Translations under genes and position numbers: made by a program
Notes under the pieces: model-generated
What the model was told of the DNA's origin: nothing
Databases searched by the model: none
What the model saw: only the letters and a program-made list of their open reading frames with translations
Shown: piece by piece, positions 33,684 through 42,611 of the stretch
Numbering within the stretch: the stretch's first letter is position 1
Layout: each line of letters starts with the position of its first letter
NCBI GenBank assembly: GCA_025454815.1
Contig: JALONR010000008.1
Span: 1 to 64,000 of the forward strand
DNA from: Bacteroidales bacterium
GTDB taxonomy: Bacteria > Bacteroidota > Bacteroidia > Bacteroidales > VadinHA17
Direction: 5' to 3'
DNA length: 64,000 bases

Positions 33684-33790
33684 CTTACTCTGGTCTCCTG
33701 AAACGGATTGGTGATTTTTCTTATCCTGATCATCTTACTCTGGCCTCCAGAAACGGATTGGTGATTTTCTCATCTTTATCATCTTATTCT
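33654..33790 (-). repeat. 50-bp tandem repeat covering the start of the GNAT-deacetylase gene
   Basis: Units begin at 33654, 33704 and 33754; the first two are nearly identical and the third is diverged and partial. Each copy carries the ATG and first codons of the downstream gene. Because 50 is not a multiple of three, the copies give short frames: a 15-codon frame (33735-33782) starting 1 bp after the TolB-like stop, then a 17-codon frame (33680-33733) whose first ten residues equal those of the real protein and whose TGA overlaps the true ATG. Confidence 0.92.
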
Positions 33791-35394
33791 GTAATCCGAC
33801 CGCTGTTGCTTACAAAGGCCACCCTCTTACCGTCAGGAGACCATGATGGAACATTGATGGTGCCCTGCCCGCCATAAAGATAAGCAATTACCTCCGGTGT
33901 TCCGGCTGGGGATTCCTGCAGGCTGGCTCCGGGTACCGGGATTGCACGGTCCTTCCGGCCCGTCCCCGGCAACGGGACAGCCATCTTCCTGATATACACA
34001 TGTTTGTAGAACGGGTGGTCATCCGCCCTGACATCAGGCATAAATGAAAGAAATACAATCCATTTGCCATCAGGTGAAACATGAGGGAACCAGTCGTTGT
34101 ATTCATCAAAGGTCAGCTGCTCCTGTTGCGAACCGTCAGGTTTCATCCTCCAGAGTTTCATGACGCCGGAGCGGACCGAGTTGAAGTAGATATACTTCCC
34201 GTCAGGTGAATATTCTGACCCGTCATCCAGCCCGGGAGCATCGGTGAGCCTGACCTCTTCCTTCTTCTTTATTGATATTTTGTAAATATCATATTCGCCG
34301 TTCCGCTCTGCGGTGTAAGTCAGCCAGCGGCCGTCAGGTGACCAGCCGTGGAGGTAGGAGGGACCCAGTGTGGTAATGCGCTCCGGAGTGCCCGTCCCTG
34401 ATGTGCTTCCCTCCGGCGCAAACCCCTCTGCAGGCATGATGTAGATTATTGACCTGTTGTCCTCCTCTGCCACATGATGACTGATACCAAGCATCTTTCC
34501 TCCAAATGAGAGCACATGATCATTATTGTTTCTGGTGGCAAATCCTGAACTGATCACCTGCGACTTGCCGGTTTTAAGGCCAAACCTGTAGAGCAAGCCG
34601 TCACTGTTGTAGATAAGGTACCTGCCGTCGGGTGTCCAGTTGGGCGCCTGGATAGAGTTGGGCGCCTGGAATACCACCTGGCGGTGACCGGTCTCAATAT
34701 CCAGGATTTCCAGGTTGCTCCCCAGGTAGTCACGGTAAGGCACCAGTCCGCTCCATGCAGGCCTTGTGATCCGTACATTTGAAAAAACAGCGGTTTCTGT
34801 TACACTGTTATCATGCGAGCAGACAAAAAGCCCGGCATATACCTCGCCGCTCAGTGCTGCCTGCCTGACAGCCAAAGTATCAAATGGCCTTCCCCTGACA
34901 GCGGCGGAGAAGATAAACAGGTCCCCCCTCCGTTCAAGCTGAATTACATCCGGGGCAACAACCGGAGACTTACGCTCCACGGTTTCTCCGCCTGCAGTTA
35001 CCCGGTGCTGCAGCGAGGCCAGCCCGTCTCCGTGCACTGCTGCGGTGACATGAGGCGAATTACTCCCCAGCCCGTCACGGATCATCCATCCCGCCTTCCT
35101 GTGTTCATGCTTTCCCTTACCGGTGAACCTGATATCGGCACTTAGAATGAAATCGCCCTTCAGTTCCTTCCACGCAAAATGGAACTGGTCAGAATCAAAC
35201 CATATATTTTCGCCTGACCCGGTCAGGAGGTATTCCTGCCTATCCGGAATGAATTCCGTTGTTCCCCTGATGCTGCAGTTTCCGATATCGCCGCTCGCGT
35301 CAAAGATGTTTCCTGAATATTGCTGTGACCACACGGGGCCTGAAACCATCATTGTCATCGTCATAAGTACTGAAATGATTGTCCTGGTCATCAT
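33784..35394 (-). CDS. Exported TolB-like beta-propeller protein with N-terminal beta-sandwich
   Basis: 536 residues. The signal peptide ends near VWSQ (residue 24). Residues about 30-215 form a concanavalin/DUF1349-like beta-sandwich. Residues about 220-536 hold at least four PD40/TolB repeats with SPDGK/R motifs (TPDGRYLIYNS, SPDGRWLTYT, SPDGKYIYF, SPDGKWIVF, SPDGKRVAF). Such proteins bind ligands or partners in the periplasm and are seldom enzymes. A six-residue duplication (QAPNSI then QAPNW) lies near its first propeller blade. It follows an ABC-2 exporter and ends 1 bp before the repeat described separately. Confidence 0.82.
   Translation of the reverse strand: MMTRTIISVLMTMTMMVSGPVWSQQYSGNIFDASGDIGNCSIRGTTEFIPDRQEYLLTGSGENIWFDSDQFHFAWKELKGDFILSADIRFTGKGKHEHRKAGWMIRDGLGSNSPHVTAAVHGDGLASLQHRVTAGGETVERKSPVVAPDVIQLERRGDLFIFSAAVRGRPFDTLAVRQAALSGEVYAGLFVCSHDNSVTETAVFSNVRITRPAWSGLVPYRDYLGSNLEILDIETGHRQVVFQAPNSIQAPNWTPDGRYLIYNSDGLLYRFGLKTGKSQVISSGFATRNNNDHVLSFGGKMLGISHHVAEEDNRSIIYIMPAEGFAPEGSTSGTGTPERITTLGPSYLHGWSPDGRWLTYTAERNGEYDIYKISIKKKEEVRLTDAPGLDDGSEYSPDGKYIYFNSVRSGVMKLWRMKPDGSQQEQLTFDEYNDWFPHVSPDGKWIVFLSFMPDVRADDHPFYKHVYIRKMAVPLPGTGRKDRAIPVPGASLQESPAGTPEVIAYLYGGQGTINVPSWSPDGKRVAFVSNSGRITE
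34639..34670 (-). repeat. 18-bp in-frame duplication in the TolB-like gene
   Basis: GTTGGGCGCCTGGA occurs at 34639-34652 and again at 34657-34670, an 18-bp period. It inserts six residues (QAPNSI before QAPNW) at the start of a propeller blade without shifting the frame. Confidence 0.8.
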
Positions 35395-35454
35395 TATAGA
35401 CTGATTTTGTCTGCCCCCGGTTCATTTTCTTTTCTGCAGGGCTCTGAACTCCTT

Positions 35455-36264
35455 CTAAAGATAAATATCCTTCCTGAGATAGATCCTCCGGGAAATAAAG
35501 ATCAGTAAAAAGGGGCATATGGTTAAATACAGAGCGTTTACCGGCTCTATCCTGTATGCGGGGTTAACTACATCGAGATCAATGAATTTATAGGGACTGA
35601 CATATCCTGCCCATGAAAGATCAGGTGTGATGTTGGAGATGGTAAAGATGAAGTATAGAACCATAACCAGTGCCACACTAAGGGTGGTTACCGGTCTTGG
35701 CTTTCTGACAAGCACCGAAATGAACAGACCCAGTCCTGCAAAGAAAAGATGTAGCAGAAGGGTGTACAGTGACATAATAAGAAATGCATCAATATTATAG
35801 GGTTCTTTCTTGCATGTCTCCAGTGATATGTACCCGGCAACAGTTATAATCAGGTTTATTGCAACGATATTGATGACAACCACGGCCAGCTTGCTGAAGA
35901 AGACCTGCCCTCTGGTCACCGGCCATGAAAGAAGAAACTCTGCTGTTCTCCCGTACTCCTCCTTAAGCAGGATGTTGGAGGAGAGAACAATCGAGTAGAT
36001 GCTACCCAGAACCAGCATGTAAATCACATTATTGGCTGAATAGAAACCAAGAACGGAAAAGAGGTCGTTGATATCGGAAACTCCCTTGAACTGTAATGCT
36101 CCTTCAGGGAGGATGCTGACCATTGCCAGTATCTTTGCATTGTTCTCCAGGAAAATACCGTAAAGAGACATGGTGGCTGTGGTGAGGAATGTTATGACTG
36201 CCGTCCACACCAGCAGAGCCATTGCATTGCTTCGAAGTTCCCTCAGAAATAAACCCCTGTTCAT
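35455..36264 (-). CDS. ABC-2 family transporter permease
   Basis: 269 residues with six helices, the first at about 17-37. The loop GRTAEFLLSWPVTRGQVFFSKL is the usual ABC-2 permease motif (EYRxGTxEFLLSxPVSR) that contacts the ATPase. The ATP-binding partner is encoded 15 bp upstream. Together they should form a small exporter, possibly for an antibiotic, lipid or unknown metabolite; nothing in the sequence fixes the substrate. Confidence 0.88.
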   Translation of the reverse strand: MNRGLFLRELRSNAMALLVWTAVITFLTTATMSLYGIFLENNAKILAMVSILPEGALQFKGVSDINDLFSVLGFYSANNVIYMLVLGSIYSIVLSSNILLKEEYGRTAEFLLSWPVTRGQVFFSKLAVVVINIVAINLIITVAGYISLETCKKEPYNIDAFLIMSLYTLLLHLFFAGLGLFISVLVRKPRPVTTLSVALVMVLYFIFTISNITPDLSWAGYVSPYKFIDLDVVNPAYRIEPVNALYLTICPFLLIFISRRIYLRKDIYL

Positions 36265-36279
36265 TTGTTTCGCCCCGGG

Positions 36280-37167
36280 CTAATTGTAATAGTGCATGAA
36301 AATCTCTTCGAGCGAAGGTTCCTCGACGGTTATGTCGGCAATATCCTTCCCGCTGAGAGCTGCAATAAGACTCTTCATGTCGCCTGACCAGGTGAATTTC
36401 ATTGATTTCCCCGAAACGGAGACACCGTTTTCCATTCCCGGCAGGTCTGCCAGGTTTTCAGGCACCGTGTCAATGAATTCAATCCTGATATTCTTCAGTT
36501 GTTTCTTCCTTAATGTCTCAATGGCTTCCACATTGATTATCCTGCCTTCCTTTATGATGGCTACCCGGCCGCAGAGCATCTGCACATCGCTCAATGTATG
36601 AGAGGAAAAGAAAACGGTCATCCCTCTCCGGTTCTCCGAACGAAGAAGATCGAAAAACCTCTGTTGCATCAGAGGGTCAAGCCCGGTGGTAGGTTCATCC
36701 ACGATCAGCAACCCGGGACTGTGAAGAAGGCTCTGGATGATGGAGAGTTTTTTCCTGTTTCCCGATGACAGGTTGGAAATCTTTCTGCCGGGTTCAATAT
36801 CAAATACCTCCATCAGTTCAATGATCTTCCTGTCAGCCCGGGGAACACCGTAAAATGAGGCACAGTAAAGGAGAAACTCCCTTGCTGCCATATCAGGCCA
36901 GGGGGAGGCTTCCGAGGGAATGTAGCCTGTCCGTGACCTGATCTTCTTAGAGTCCCTTACTATGTCGAACCCCATGATTCGTGCGCTTCCGGCTGTCGGA
37001 AACAGCAGGTTCAGCAACACGCGAATGGTGGTTGATTTACCGGCACCGTTCGGACCGATGAACCCGAAAATCTCTCCCTCTTCCACCTGCAGGTTTATTT
37101 TATCGATACCACGGTCCCTGCCGTATCTCCTGGTAAGATCCGAGATCTGTATGACGGGAGTGCTCAT
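36280..37167 (-). CDS. ABC-2 type transporter ATP-binding protein
   Basis: Start chosen at MSTPVIQI (37167); a longer frame from 37242 would overlap the redoxin gene by 41 bp and adds an unlikely N-terminus. The 295-residue protein has Walker A GPNGAGKST, a signature in NLSSGNRKKLSIIQSLL and Walker B LLIVDEPTTGLD. The C-terminal ~75 residues (from about ENLADLPG) form the extra domain common in CcmA/NatA-type exporters. Its permease is 15 bp downstream. Confidence 0.92.
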   Translation of the reverse strand: MSTPVIQISDLTRRYGRDRGIDKINLQVEEGEIFGFIGPNGAGKSTTIRVLLNLLFPTAGSARIMGFDIVRDSKKIRSRTGYIPSEASPWPDMAAREFLLYCASFYGVPRADRKIIELMEVFDIEPGRKISNLSSGNRKKLSIIQSLLHSPGLLIVDEPTTGLDPLMQQRFFDLLRSENRRGMTVFFSSHTLSDVQMLCGRVAIIKEGRIINVEAIETLRKKQLKNIRIEFIDTVPENLADLPGMENGVSVSGKSMKFTWSGDMKSLIAALSGKDIADITVEEPSLEEIFMHYYN

Positions 37168-37201
37168 AACCTGCTGCACGCTTTCGTGGTTGCAAGGTAA
37201 C

Positions 37202-37783
37202 TCATACCAGGTCACATGCTTCAGGAGGCATCCACTTGGCATCCTTCCCTTCCCACTTGATGTTGCACCCTATCGGATTTGTAACGGGCACGCTGATCTC
37301 CCTTCCGGTGGTGAGTTCATCCAGCGTCCTGTCAAGGTCATTGACGGTCATACGCGAGGTGTCCCTCGGATAGTCCACACCCCTTCCGGTATAAACCAGC
37401 TCGCGGTCGCGGTTGAAAACAAAGAAGTGCGGCGTTTTAAGTCCGCCATAGGCCTTAACCACAGTCTGGTCCCTGTCATAAAGGTATTTCCAGGGGAAGT
37501 TGTGCTCCCTCATCCTTTTGACCATATTCGGGAAACTGTCCTCCTCATATGTGTGCTCACTGTTGGAGTTTATGCCGACGAAAGCAACACCTCTGTCCCG
37601 GAATTTTTCCGCAGTTGCCCTGGTGACCTCATCTGACCCTATCACATATGGACAGTGGTTGCAGGTGAAGAATATCACCAGGTAAGGGTTATCATCAAAC
37701 TCTGCAAGGGTGTATTCCCTGCCGTCAGTGGCAGGAAGCCTGAAATCAATGGCCTTCTGGCCTGGTTGAAGTGTATAGCTCAT
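37202..37783 (-). CDS. Thioredoxin-family (AhpC/TSA-like) protein
   Basis: Start chosen at MSYTLQPG; an earlier Met at 37810 would overlap the next gene by 8 bp. The ~193-residue protein has a redoxin fold with the active-site motif CNHCPY (C41, C44), in the position of the peroxiredoxin/TlpA-like CxxC, followed by IGINSNS-type strands and the cis-Pro region KTPHFFVF. No signal peptide, so cytoplasmic. Proteins of this group are often annotated as thioredoxin-family peroxiredoxins of unknown partner. Position gives no pathway. Confidence 0.85.
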   Translation of the reverse strand: MSYTLQPGQKAIDFRLPATDGREYTLAEFDDNPYLVIFFTCNHCPYVIGSDEVTRATAEKFRDRGVAFVGINSNSEHTYEEDSFPNMVKRMREHNFPWKYLYDRDQTVVKAYGGLKTPHFFVFNRDRELVYTGRGVDYPRDTSRMTVNDLDRTLDELTTGREISVPVTNPIGCNIKWEGKDAKWMPPEACDLV

Positions 37784-37802
37784 TGTATGTTCACATTTTT
37801 GG

Positions 37803-38642
37803 TTAATCAATTTTTTTCACGAAGACAATACTCGGCACCGGTCTCTCAACCTTGCCGGAAGGCCTGTTTACCACTCCGGTGGCACCCTCGCCCTTTACAT
37901 AAAGCGTGGTAGATCCGCCGCCGTCCAGATTCAGTATGTCAGTGCATCCAAGGCTGCGGGCAAGCTCCCGCAGCTCAAAGAGGCTCATCCCGTCGGCATA
38001 ACCAGGTTGTCTGCCGTCAACAGCTATGCACAGGACATGCCCATCGCCGGTTATGCCCAGCAGTGACCGGGGATGTCGGTTCTTGTTGAAGTTGATACTG
38101 TCAAGCAATATTTCGTGCCCGTTATCGGTCAGAAGTGGTCCTGTGACAATTGCGTCCTCGGCCTTCACCACTCCGGCATCTTCCTTTTCCGGTCCCCATG
38201 CCGAGATGTCAACCGCCTCACCGGTGGCAGTGAAAACCCCCGTTGCCCGTATACCGTATTCCTTCTCATCAGTTAGCGCCACCACAGAATCGTTCACCCT
38301 GACGTAATGCACATTGTAACCCTCCTGCATGTTGAAAAAGGTGCCGTTTATGGCCGCTAGCACTCCCTCTCCGGCAGCATATGAACTGGTGATAAGCGGC
38401 CTGTCTCCTGCAGCCACACCGAACTCAAAGCGGCCGGCAGTGGGATCGGTCTCTACAATATAAATCGCCTGGTCAGAGTCAAACAGTCTTGCCTGCACCC
38501 ACTTCAGAACAACCCCTTCCGTTATTGTCCGGCTGTTCCATTCAATCTCTGGCAGTGACTGGTTGACGTGTATTGCCTGCCCGCCGGCAGATAAAGAAGC
38601 AGAAATCAGCAGACCAATTGATATGATATTTTTACATTTCAT
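37803..38642 (-). CDS. Exported phosphodiester glycosidase (NAGPA-like domain)
   Basis: 279 residues. The signal peptide ends near SAGGQ (residue 22). The NAGPA domain signatures are present: AINGTFFNM in the middle and [15 protein letters not shown] near the C-terminus, with [18 protein letters not shown] between. The human relative removes GlcNAc from a phosphodiester-linked glycan; bacterial members are thought to cleave similar sugar phosphodiesters of the envelope or of exopolysaccharides. It lies upstream of the redoxin gene and downstream of the antiporter on the same strand. Confidence 0.88.
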   Translation of the reverse strand: MKCKNIISIGLLISASLSAGGQAIHVNQSLPEIEWNSRTITEGVVLKWVQARLFDSDQAIYIVETDPTAGRFEFGVAAGDRPLITSSYAAGEGVLAAINGTFFNMQEGYNVHYVRVNDSVVALTDEKEYGIRATGVFTATGEAVDISAWGPEKEDAGVVKAEDAIVTGPLLTDNGHEILLDSINFNKNRHPRSLLGITGDGHVLCIAVDGRQPGYADGMSLFELRELARSLGCTDILNLDGGGSTTLYVKGEGATGVVNRPSGKVERPVPSIVFVKKID

Positions 38643-38793
38643 TTTATGACCGATTCTGGAAAGTTACAAAACAACTACTCCTTCTATAGGAACACAGAAC
38701 GCTCATTAAAGTTAACTGCTTTTTTCCGGATGGCATCAACTACTGCCCTGATACGTGCATTTAATGCCCCTGCCGACTGGTAGAAGCGGCGGA

Positions 38794-39750
38794 TCATCCC
38801 TGTTTTGAAATCAGGTATATGGTATACCCCACATAGGAGGAGAGAAGCAGCGCCGCCTCCCACCGGTCAAGCCTGTGTTTCTTCCATGCTATCAGATTGA
38901 TGAATAGCACAATAGTACCTGAGGCGAGGATATAAAAGTCGATATCAAATATCGGGCTGTACTTGATGGGACTCACGGTGGAAACCAGGCCACCAATGAG
39001 CAGAAGATTGAATATGTTAGAGCCTACAATGTTGCCGACGGCAATATCCGCATTTTTCCTGAAAGCGGCGACAACCGATGTCGCCAGCTCGGGCAGTGAT
39101 GTACCTGCAGCAATGATCGTCAGCCCTATTACCTTTTCGCTTACCCCCATCGCCTTTGCTATCAGAACAGCGTTGTCAAGCACCAGTTTCCCTCCGAGTA
39201 TCAGCCCGGTAAGCCCCAGGATGATAAATACAATCATTTTAAACAGCGGACCGGAAGGCTTATGCATTGTTTCCTCCGGCTCGTAGTTCTTTATCTGCCG
39301 GTATATGTAGTACTGAAAGAACGCAAACATACCAAGCAGGATGAGGCCGTCTATCCTGCCAAGCATCATTCCTCCACCAGGTGACGGAATGTGAACCAAT
39401 AAATAAAAAACTACAAGTGCGGCAAAAGACATTGGAATCTCTTTCCATACCGTGCTGACCTGTACCTTCAATGGAAGCAACACTCCTGCAATCCCGAGAA
39501 TGATGAAAAGATTGAAGTTGTTGCTCCCAAGGATGTTACCGAAGAAGATATCCTGGTGATCAGTTGCGGATGCAAAGAGGTTCACAACCAGTTCCGGTGC
39601 CGAGGTTCCGAATGCCACCACGGTCAACCCTATTGTAAGATCTGATATTTTAAATTTCCTTGCAAGTGATGAAGCACCGCCTACCAGCCATTCAGCCCCG
39701 GCAATTAGCAGCCCCATGCCGGCCAGTAATAAAATTATCTGAAGTGTCAT
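38794..39750 (-). CDS. Calcium/sodium antiporter family protein (CaCA, YrbG-like)
   Basis: 318 residues with ten helices in two inverted halves. Each half has the alpha-repeat motif: GTSAPELVVNLFAS with GNILGSNNFNL, and GTSLPELATSVVAA with GNIVGSNIFNL. The paired Glu residues bind the cation. The protein exchanges Ca2+ for Na+ or H+ across the inner membrane. It stands alone, with 151 bp between it and the following gene. Confidence 0.94.
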   Translation of the reverse strand: MTLQIILLLAGMGLLIAGAEWLVGGASSLARKFKISDLTIGLTVVAFGTSAPELVVNLFASATDHQDIFFGNILGSNNFNLFIILGIAGVLLPLKVQVSTVWKEIPMSFAALVVFYLLVHIPSPGGGMMLGRIDGLILLGMFAFFQYYIYRQIKNYEPEETMHKPSGPLFKMIVFIILGLTGLILGGKLVLDNAVLIAKAMGVSEKVIGLTIIAAGTSLPELATSVVAAFRKNADIAVGNIVGSNIFNLLLIGGLVSTVSPIKYSPIFDIDFYILASGTIVLFINLIAWKKHRLDRWEAALLLSSYVGYTIYLISKQG

Positions 39751-39805
39751 GCGGTAAAATTAGCAAATAATTTTTTTTAGCCGCCCCTCAGGCTCCGCCT
39801 GGTGA

Positions 39806-39890
39806 GTTCTCCGCCCGGGCAGGCTTCGTCGCACGGGTTCTCCGGACCCGGCAGACCTCTGCTCGTGTGTTCTCCTGACCGGCAAGATGT
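39806..39890. repeat. Degenerate GC-rich direct repeats of about 31-32 bp
   Basis: GTTCTCC recurs at 39806, 39837 and 39869, each followed by a C/G-rich CCxGGCA-type stretch. The copies are imperfect. They lie between the antiporter gene and the end of the beta-lactamase-fold gene. Confidence 0.5.
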
Positions 39891-39892
39891 CT

Positions 39893-41029
39893 TTATTCAG
39901 AGCTATTATCCAGCCAGTTATTCTCTCTGAGTATCTCCAGTCCTTTGAATACGATTCTATTCAGATCCTCCGGGGGCCTGTTGAATAAACCCACATAAAG
40001 CAGGTCCTTTTCAGGTATGGAAAAATGGAATGCCCTGAACCCGCCCTGGTCTCCGGTGTGATACACTATTTTAACACCGAAACTGTTCATCTCACCCAGG
40101 ATCTTCTCCTCACCGATAAACCAGCTGTAACCAATGAAGGGTGGATCGTTGCCCAGCCAGGTTTCTGTTCGGCATACTGACCTTGACTTTTCCGTTAGCT
40201 CCTTGCCCAGGAAGAGATTCTCCCTGATGGCCTTTTCATAAAGACCAAGCTCTGTCACTGAACTCCATACCCCACCGTTGCCGGCAGCCGGAAAAGTAGG
40301 AAACTCTCCGTAGTCAGACTCAGTCCACTTTCCGTTAACCATCTCATATGCATGTGACACACCGGAATCGGGGTGGGGCCCGTCAGTAATCGTGCTTGTC
40401 ACCATACCCGAAGGTATGAATATCTTCTCAGCAATGAAATCCTGCCACTTCTGCCCGCTGACCTTTTCGATGATAAGGGCAAGTCCGTTGAAAGCGGGAT
40501 TTGAATATTCATACTTCACGCCCGGTTCAAAAACCAGGTTCTCTGCCTGCATCACTGGAGCCCAGTTCTCATAATCCTTTGCAGTGATGAAGAATTCCGG
40601 GTTTTCACTGACCGGCCTGTTATCAGGCAGCCCCGATGTGTGAGTCAGAAGGTGCATCACCGTTACCTTATCGGCTATCTCCTTGTTCCGGAACTCAGGG
40701 AAGTATCTGCTCAAGGGGTCTGTGACCGATAGTCTTCCTTCCTCCTGCAGTATCAGGATCCCGTTCGCCACTACGGTCTTGGATATCGAGCCGAGGTTGA
40801 ACAGTGTGTTCGCGGTTATCCTTTCCCCGGTTCCCATGTCGGCAATGCCGAAGCAATTCAGATATGCGACACTGTCACCCTTCATGACAACGACCGCTCC
40901 TCCTGGTTCCCCCGAAACGAATTCGGCTGCAAGCAACGAGTCAAGTGATTTGAACATGGTCTTTCCGGTTTGTTTGGTTGAACATGAAACTGCCAGCAGG
41001 CAAGCTGACAGGAGAAGAATAGTTCTCAT
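39893..41029 (-). CDS. Serine hydrolase of the beta-lactamase/PBP4-like family, lipoprotein
   Basis: 378 residues. A lipobox ends at C16 (AVSC). Beta-lactamase-fold signatures: SISK (S81, K84) as SxxK, YSN (Y175-N177) as YxN, and HTSG at 130-133. The class C/EstB-like family includes esterases, D-aminopeptidases and carboxypeptidases as well as beta-lactamases, so antibiotic hydrolysis should not be assumed. It is the last gene of a five-gene run of exported hydrolases and starts 2 bp after the preceding paralogue ends. Confidence 0.9.
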   Translation of the reverse strand: MRTILLLSACLLAVSCSTKQTGKTMFKSLDSLLAAEFVSGEPGGAVVVMKGDSVAYLNCFGIADMGTGERITANTLFNLGSISKTVVANGILILQEEGRLSVTDPLSRYFPEFRNKEIADKVTVMHLLTHTSGLPDNRPVSENPEFFITAKDYENWAPVMQAENLVFEPGVKYEYSNPAFNGLALIIEKVSGQKWQDFIAEKIFIPSGMVTSTITDGPHPDSGVSHAYEMVNGKWTESDYGEFPTFPAAGNGGVWSSVTELGLYEKAIRENLFLGKELTEKSRSVCRTETWLGNDPPFIGYSWFIGEEKILGEMNSFGVKIVYHTGDQGGFRAFHFSIPEKDLLYVGLFNRPPEDLNRIVFKGLEILRENNWLDNSSE

Positions 41030-41030
41030 T

Positions 41031-42611
41031 TCATTGTTTTTTGGGGGTTAATGATATGCTTACCGATTGTATCCTGGGTGACGGCTCAGGTGTAAGGGTA
41101 AACCTGACGGTGATGGTTCCGCCTTCACACTCCATCGCGAAGGAGCCCCTGAGACTGTTCTCCGGGATGAGTTCCTTCACATCAGTTATCGCGCCTGCCG
41201 CCCTGTAAATCCTGGCAGTTTCGGCACGCAGATCCTCCACAGGATTGTCAATGAAGAAGTTGTCAGAGAAGACATCCCCGGTGCCTGCTGTCTCCCAGTC
41301 CGGCATGATGCGAACAAGGTCATTCATCCTTTCGCTCAGGATAGCCGTGATCTCAGGCCTGCGTGGTTTGAGCTCCAGGGAAGCCATAAGCAGCTCCAGT
41401 ACTTTCTGGTTGACGGCGTACGTGGAGCCATAGGTGCGGTTGCTGAAGGCAACCACCCCGATGCCGTAATCAGGCATGATGGTCCAGTTGCTGCCGAAAC
41501 CCGGAAGCCCGCCGTTATGGTAAATTTTTCTTCTTTCCCTGCAGTCGAGCGACCATCTGAGGCCATAACCGTAGGCTACAATTACTTGGCAATCCGGACC
41601 ACCGGACCATAGTGTACTGCTGCTGAAGCTGACTCCGGATGCGGGTGAATGCATCTCCCTGAGGGAACTTCGCTTCAGCGGAGCGATAAAAGCTCCTTCG
41701 CTCGTCGCCATTCCACTGGTTCCTTCATCGAGGGCCACCCCTTCGGCTCCGTCCCGCGGCGGCCAGGCCGAGAGGTGCATAATGGCATAACGGGCGAAAT
41801 CACCCACGGTCGAGATAAGTCCTCCCATGGCCCCGAAGGGACCATCATGCAACAGCTCCTCTTCACTCCATCCCCCTGCACTGTGCCTGTAGCCTTTCGC
41901 CATCACTCCCTCAGGCAGATCATTGTACTCCCATACCGTTCTGTTCATTCCCAGCGGCCGGAATACCAGGGAGTCGATGTACGACTGGCAGGTTATGCCC
42001 GTGACTGCCTGTATTATCCTTCCAAGCAGGGTGTAACCCAGGTTGCTGTATTCATACGTGATTCCAGGTACGTTTGACATCGTCAGTCCTTTGCGGATCA
42101 TCCCGCTGAGCTCCTCTTCAGTCGATTCAAGCTGCCTGTCAGCCCACGGGTCATCCTGCGGGAAACCTCCGGTGTGCGTCAGCAGCTGACGTATGGTAAG
42201 CACCGGTGCGTCGTCTGAAAGGTAACGGAGGCTGTCAAGCTCCGGAAGCCATAACCCTACCGGGTCATCAAGCCGCAGTTTACCCTCGTCACGCAGCCTG
42301 AGTATCGCCAGCGCCGTGAAGCTCTTTGTCATGGATGCTGCCCTGAATGCCGTTGAGACTGTCACCGGGGTGCTGTCGGAAAGGTTCGCGTATCCGGTGG
42401 CGCCGGAATAGGCAAGGGATGTGTCTATTATGATGCCGTATACCACACCCGGCAAATGATTCTCTTCTGCAAACGCACGGTACAGGCTGTCAATTTGAAG
42501 GATCAGCCCCGGTGAGAGCTTCTGGGCAGCCAGCTGACTTCCGGGGAGGGTCAGGGCAGCCGCCAGTGCAACTACGAACGCCCTGGCTGCAATTCTCAGG
42601 AGCGAAGTCAT
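41031..42611 (-). CDS. Serine hydrolase of the beta-lactamase family, exported, with C-terminal extension
   Basis: 526 residues. The signal peptide ends near LAAQ (residue 30). SMTK (S93, K96) is the SxxK motif, YEYSNLGY holds the YxN, and HTGG follows in the middle. About 120 extra residues at the C-terminus form a beta-rich domain of the DUF3471 kind. It overlaps the DmpA-type peptidase gene by 4 bp. It is a paralogue of the next gene (39893-41029) but clearly diverged. Periplasmic peptidase or esterase activity is expected. Confidence 0.9.
   Translation of the reverse strand: MTSLLRIAARAFVVALAAALTLPGSQLAAQKLSPGLILQIDSLYRAFAEENHLPGVVYGIIIDTSLAYSGATGYANLSDSTPVTVSTAFRAASMTKSFTALAILRLRDEGKLRLDDPVGLWLPELDSLRYLSDDAPVLTIRQLLTHTGGFPQDDPWADRQLESTEEELSGMIRKGLTMSNVPGITYEYSNLGYTLLGRIIQAVTGITCQSYIDSLVFRPLGMNRTVWEYNDLPEGVMAKGYRHSAGGWSEEELLHDGPFGAMGGLISTVGDFARYAIMHLSAWPPRDGAEGVALDEGTSGMATSEGAFIAPLKRSSLREMHSPASGVSFSSSTLWSGGPDCQVIVAYGYGLRWSLDCRERRKIYHNGGLPGFGSNWTIMPDYGIGVVAFSNRTYGSTYAVNQKVLELLMASLELKPRRPEITAILSERMNDLVRIMPDWETAGTGDVFSDNFFIDNPVEDLRAETARIYRAAGAITDVKELIPENSLRGSFAMECEGGTITVRFTLTPEPSPRIQSVSISLTPKKQ

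Noticed and set aside
33654-33790. CRISPR-like array
   Set aside because: The copies are contiguous tandem repeats with no unique spacers and no cas genes nearby.
39893-42611. Antibiotic-resistance beta-lactamases
   Set aside because: The motifs only show the broad serine hydrolase fold; most such exported proteins in this phylum are esterases or peptidases.
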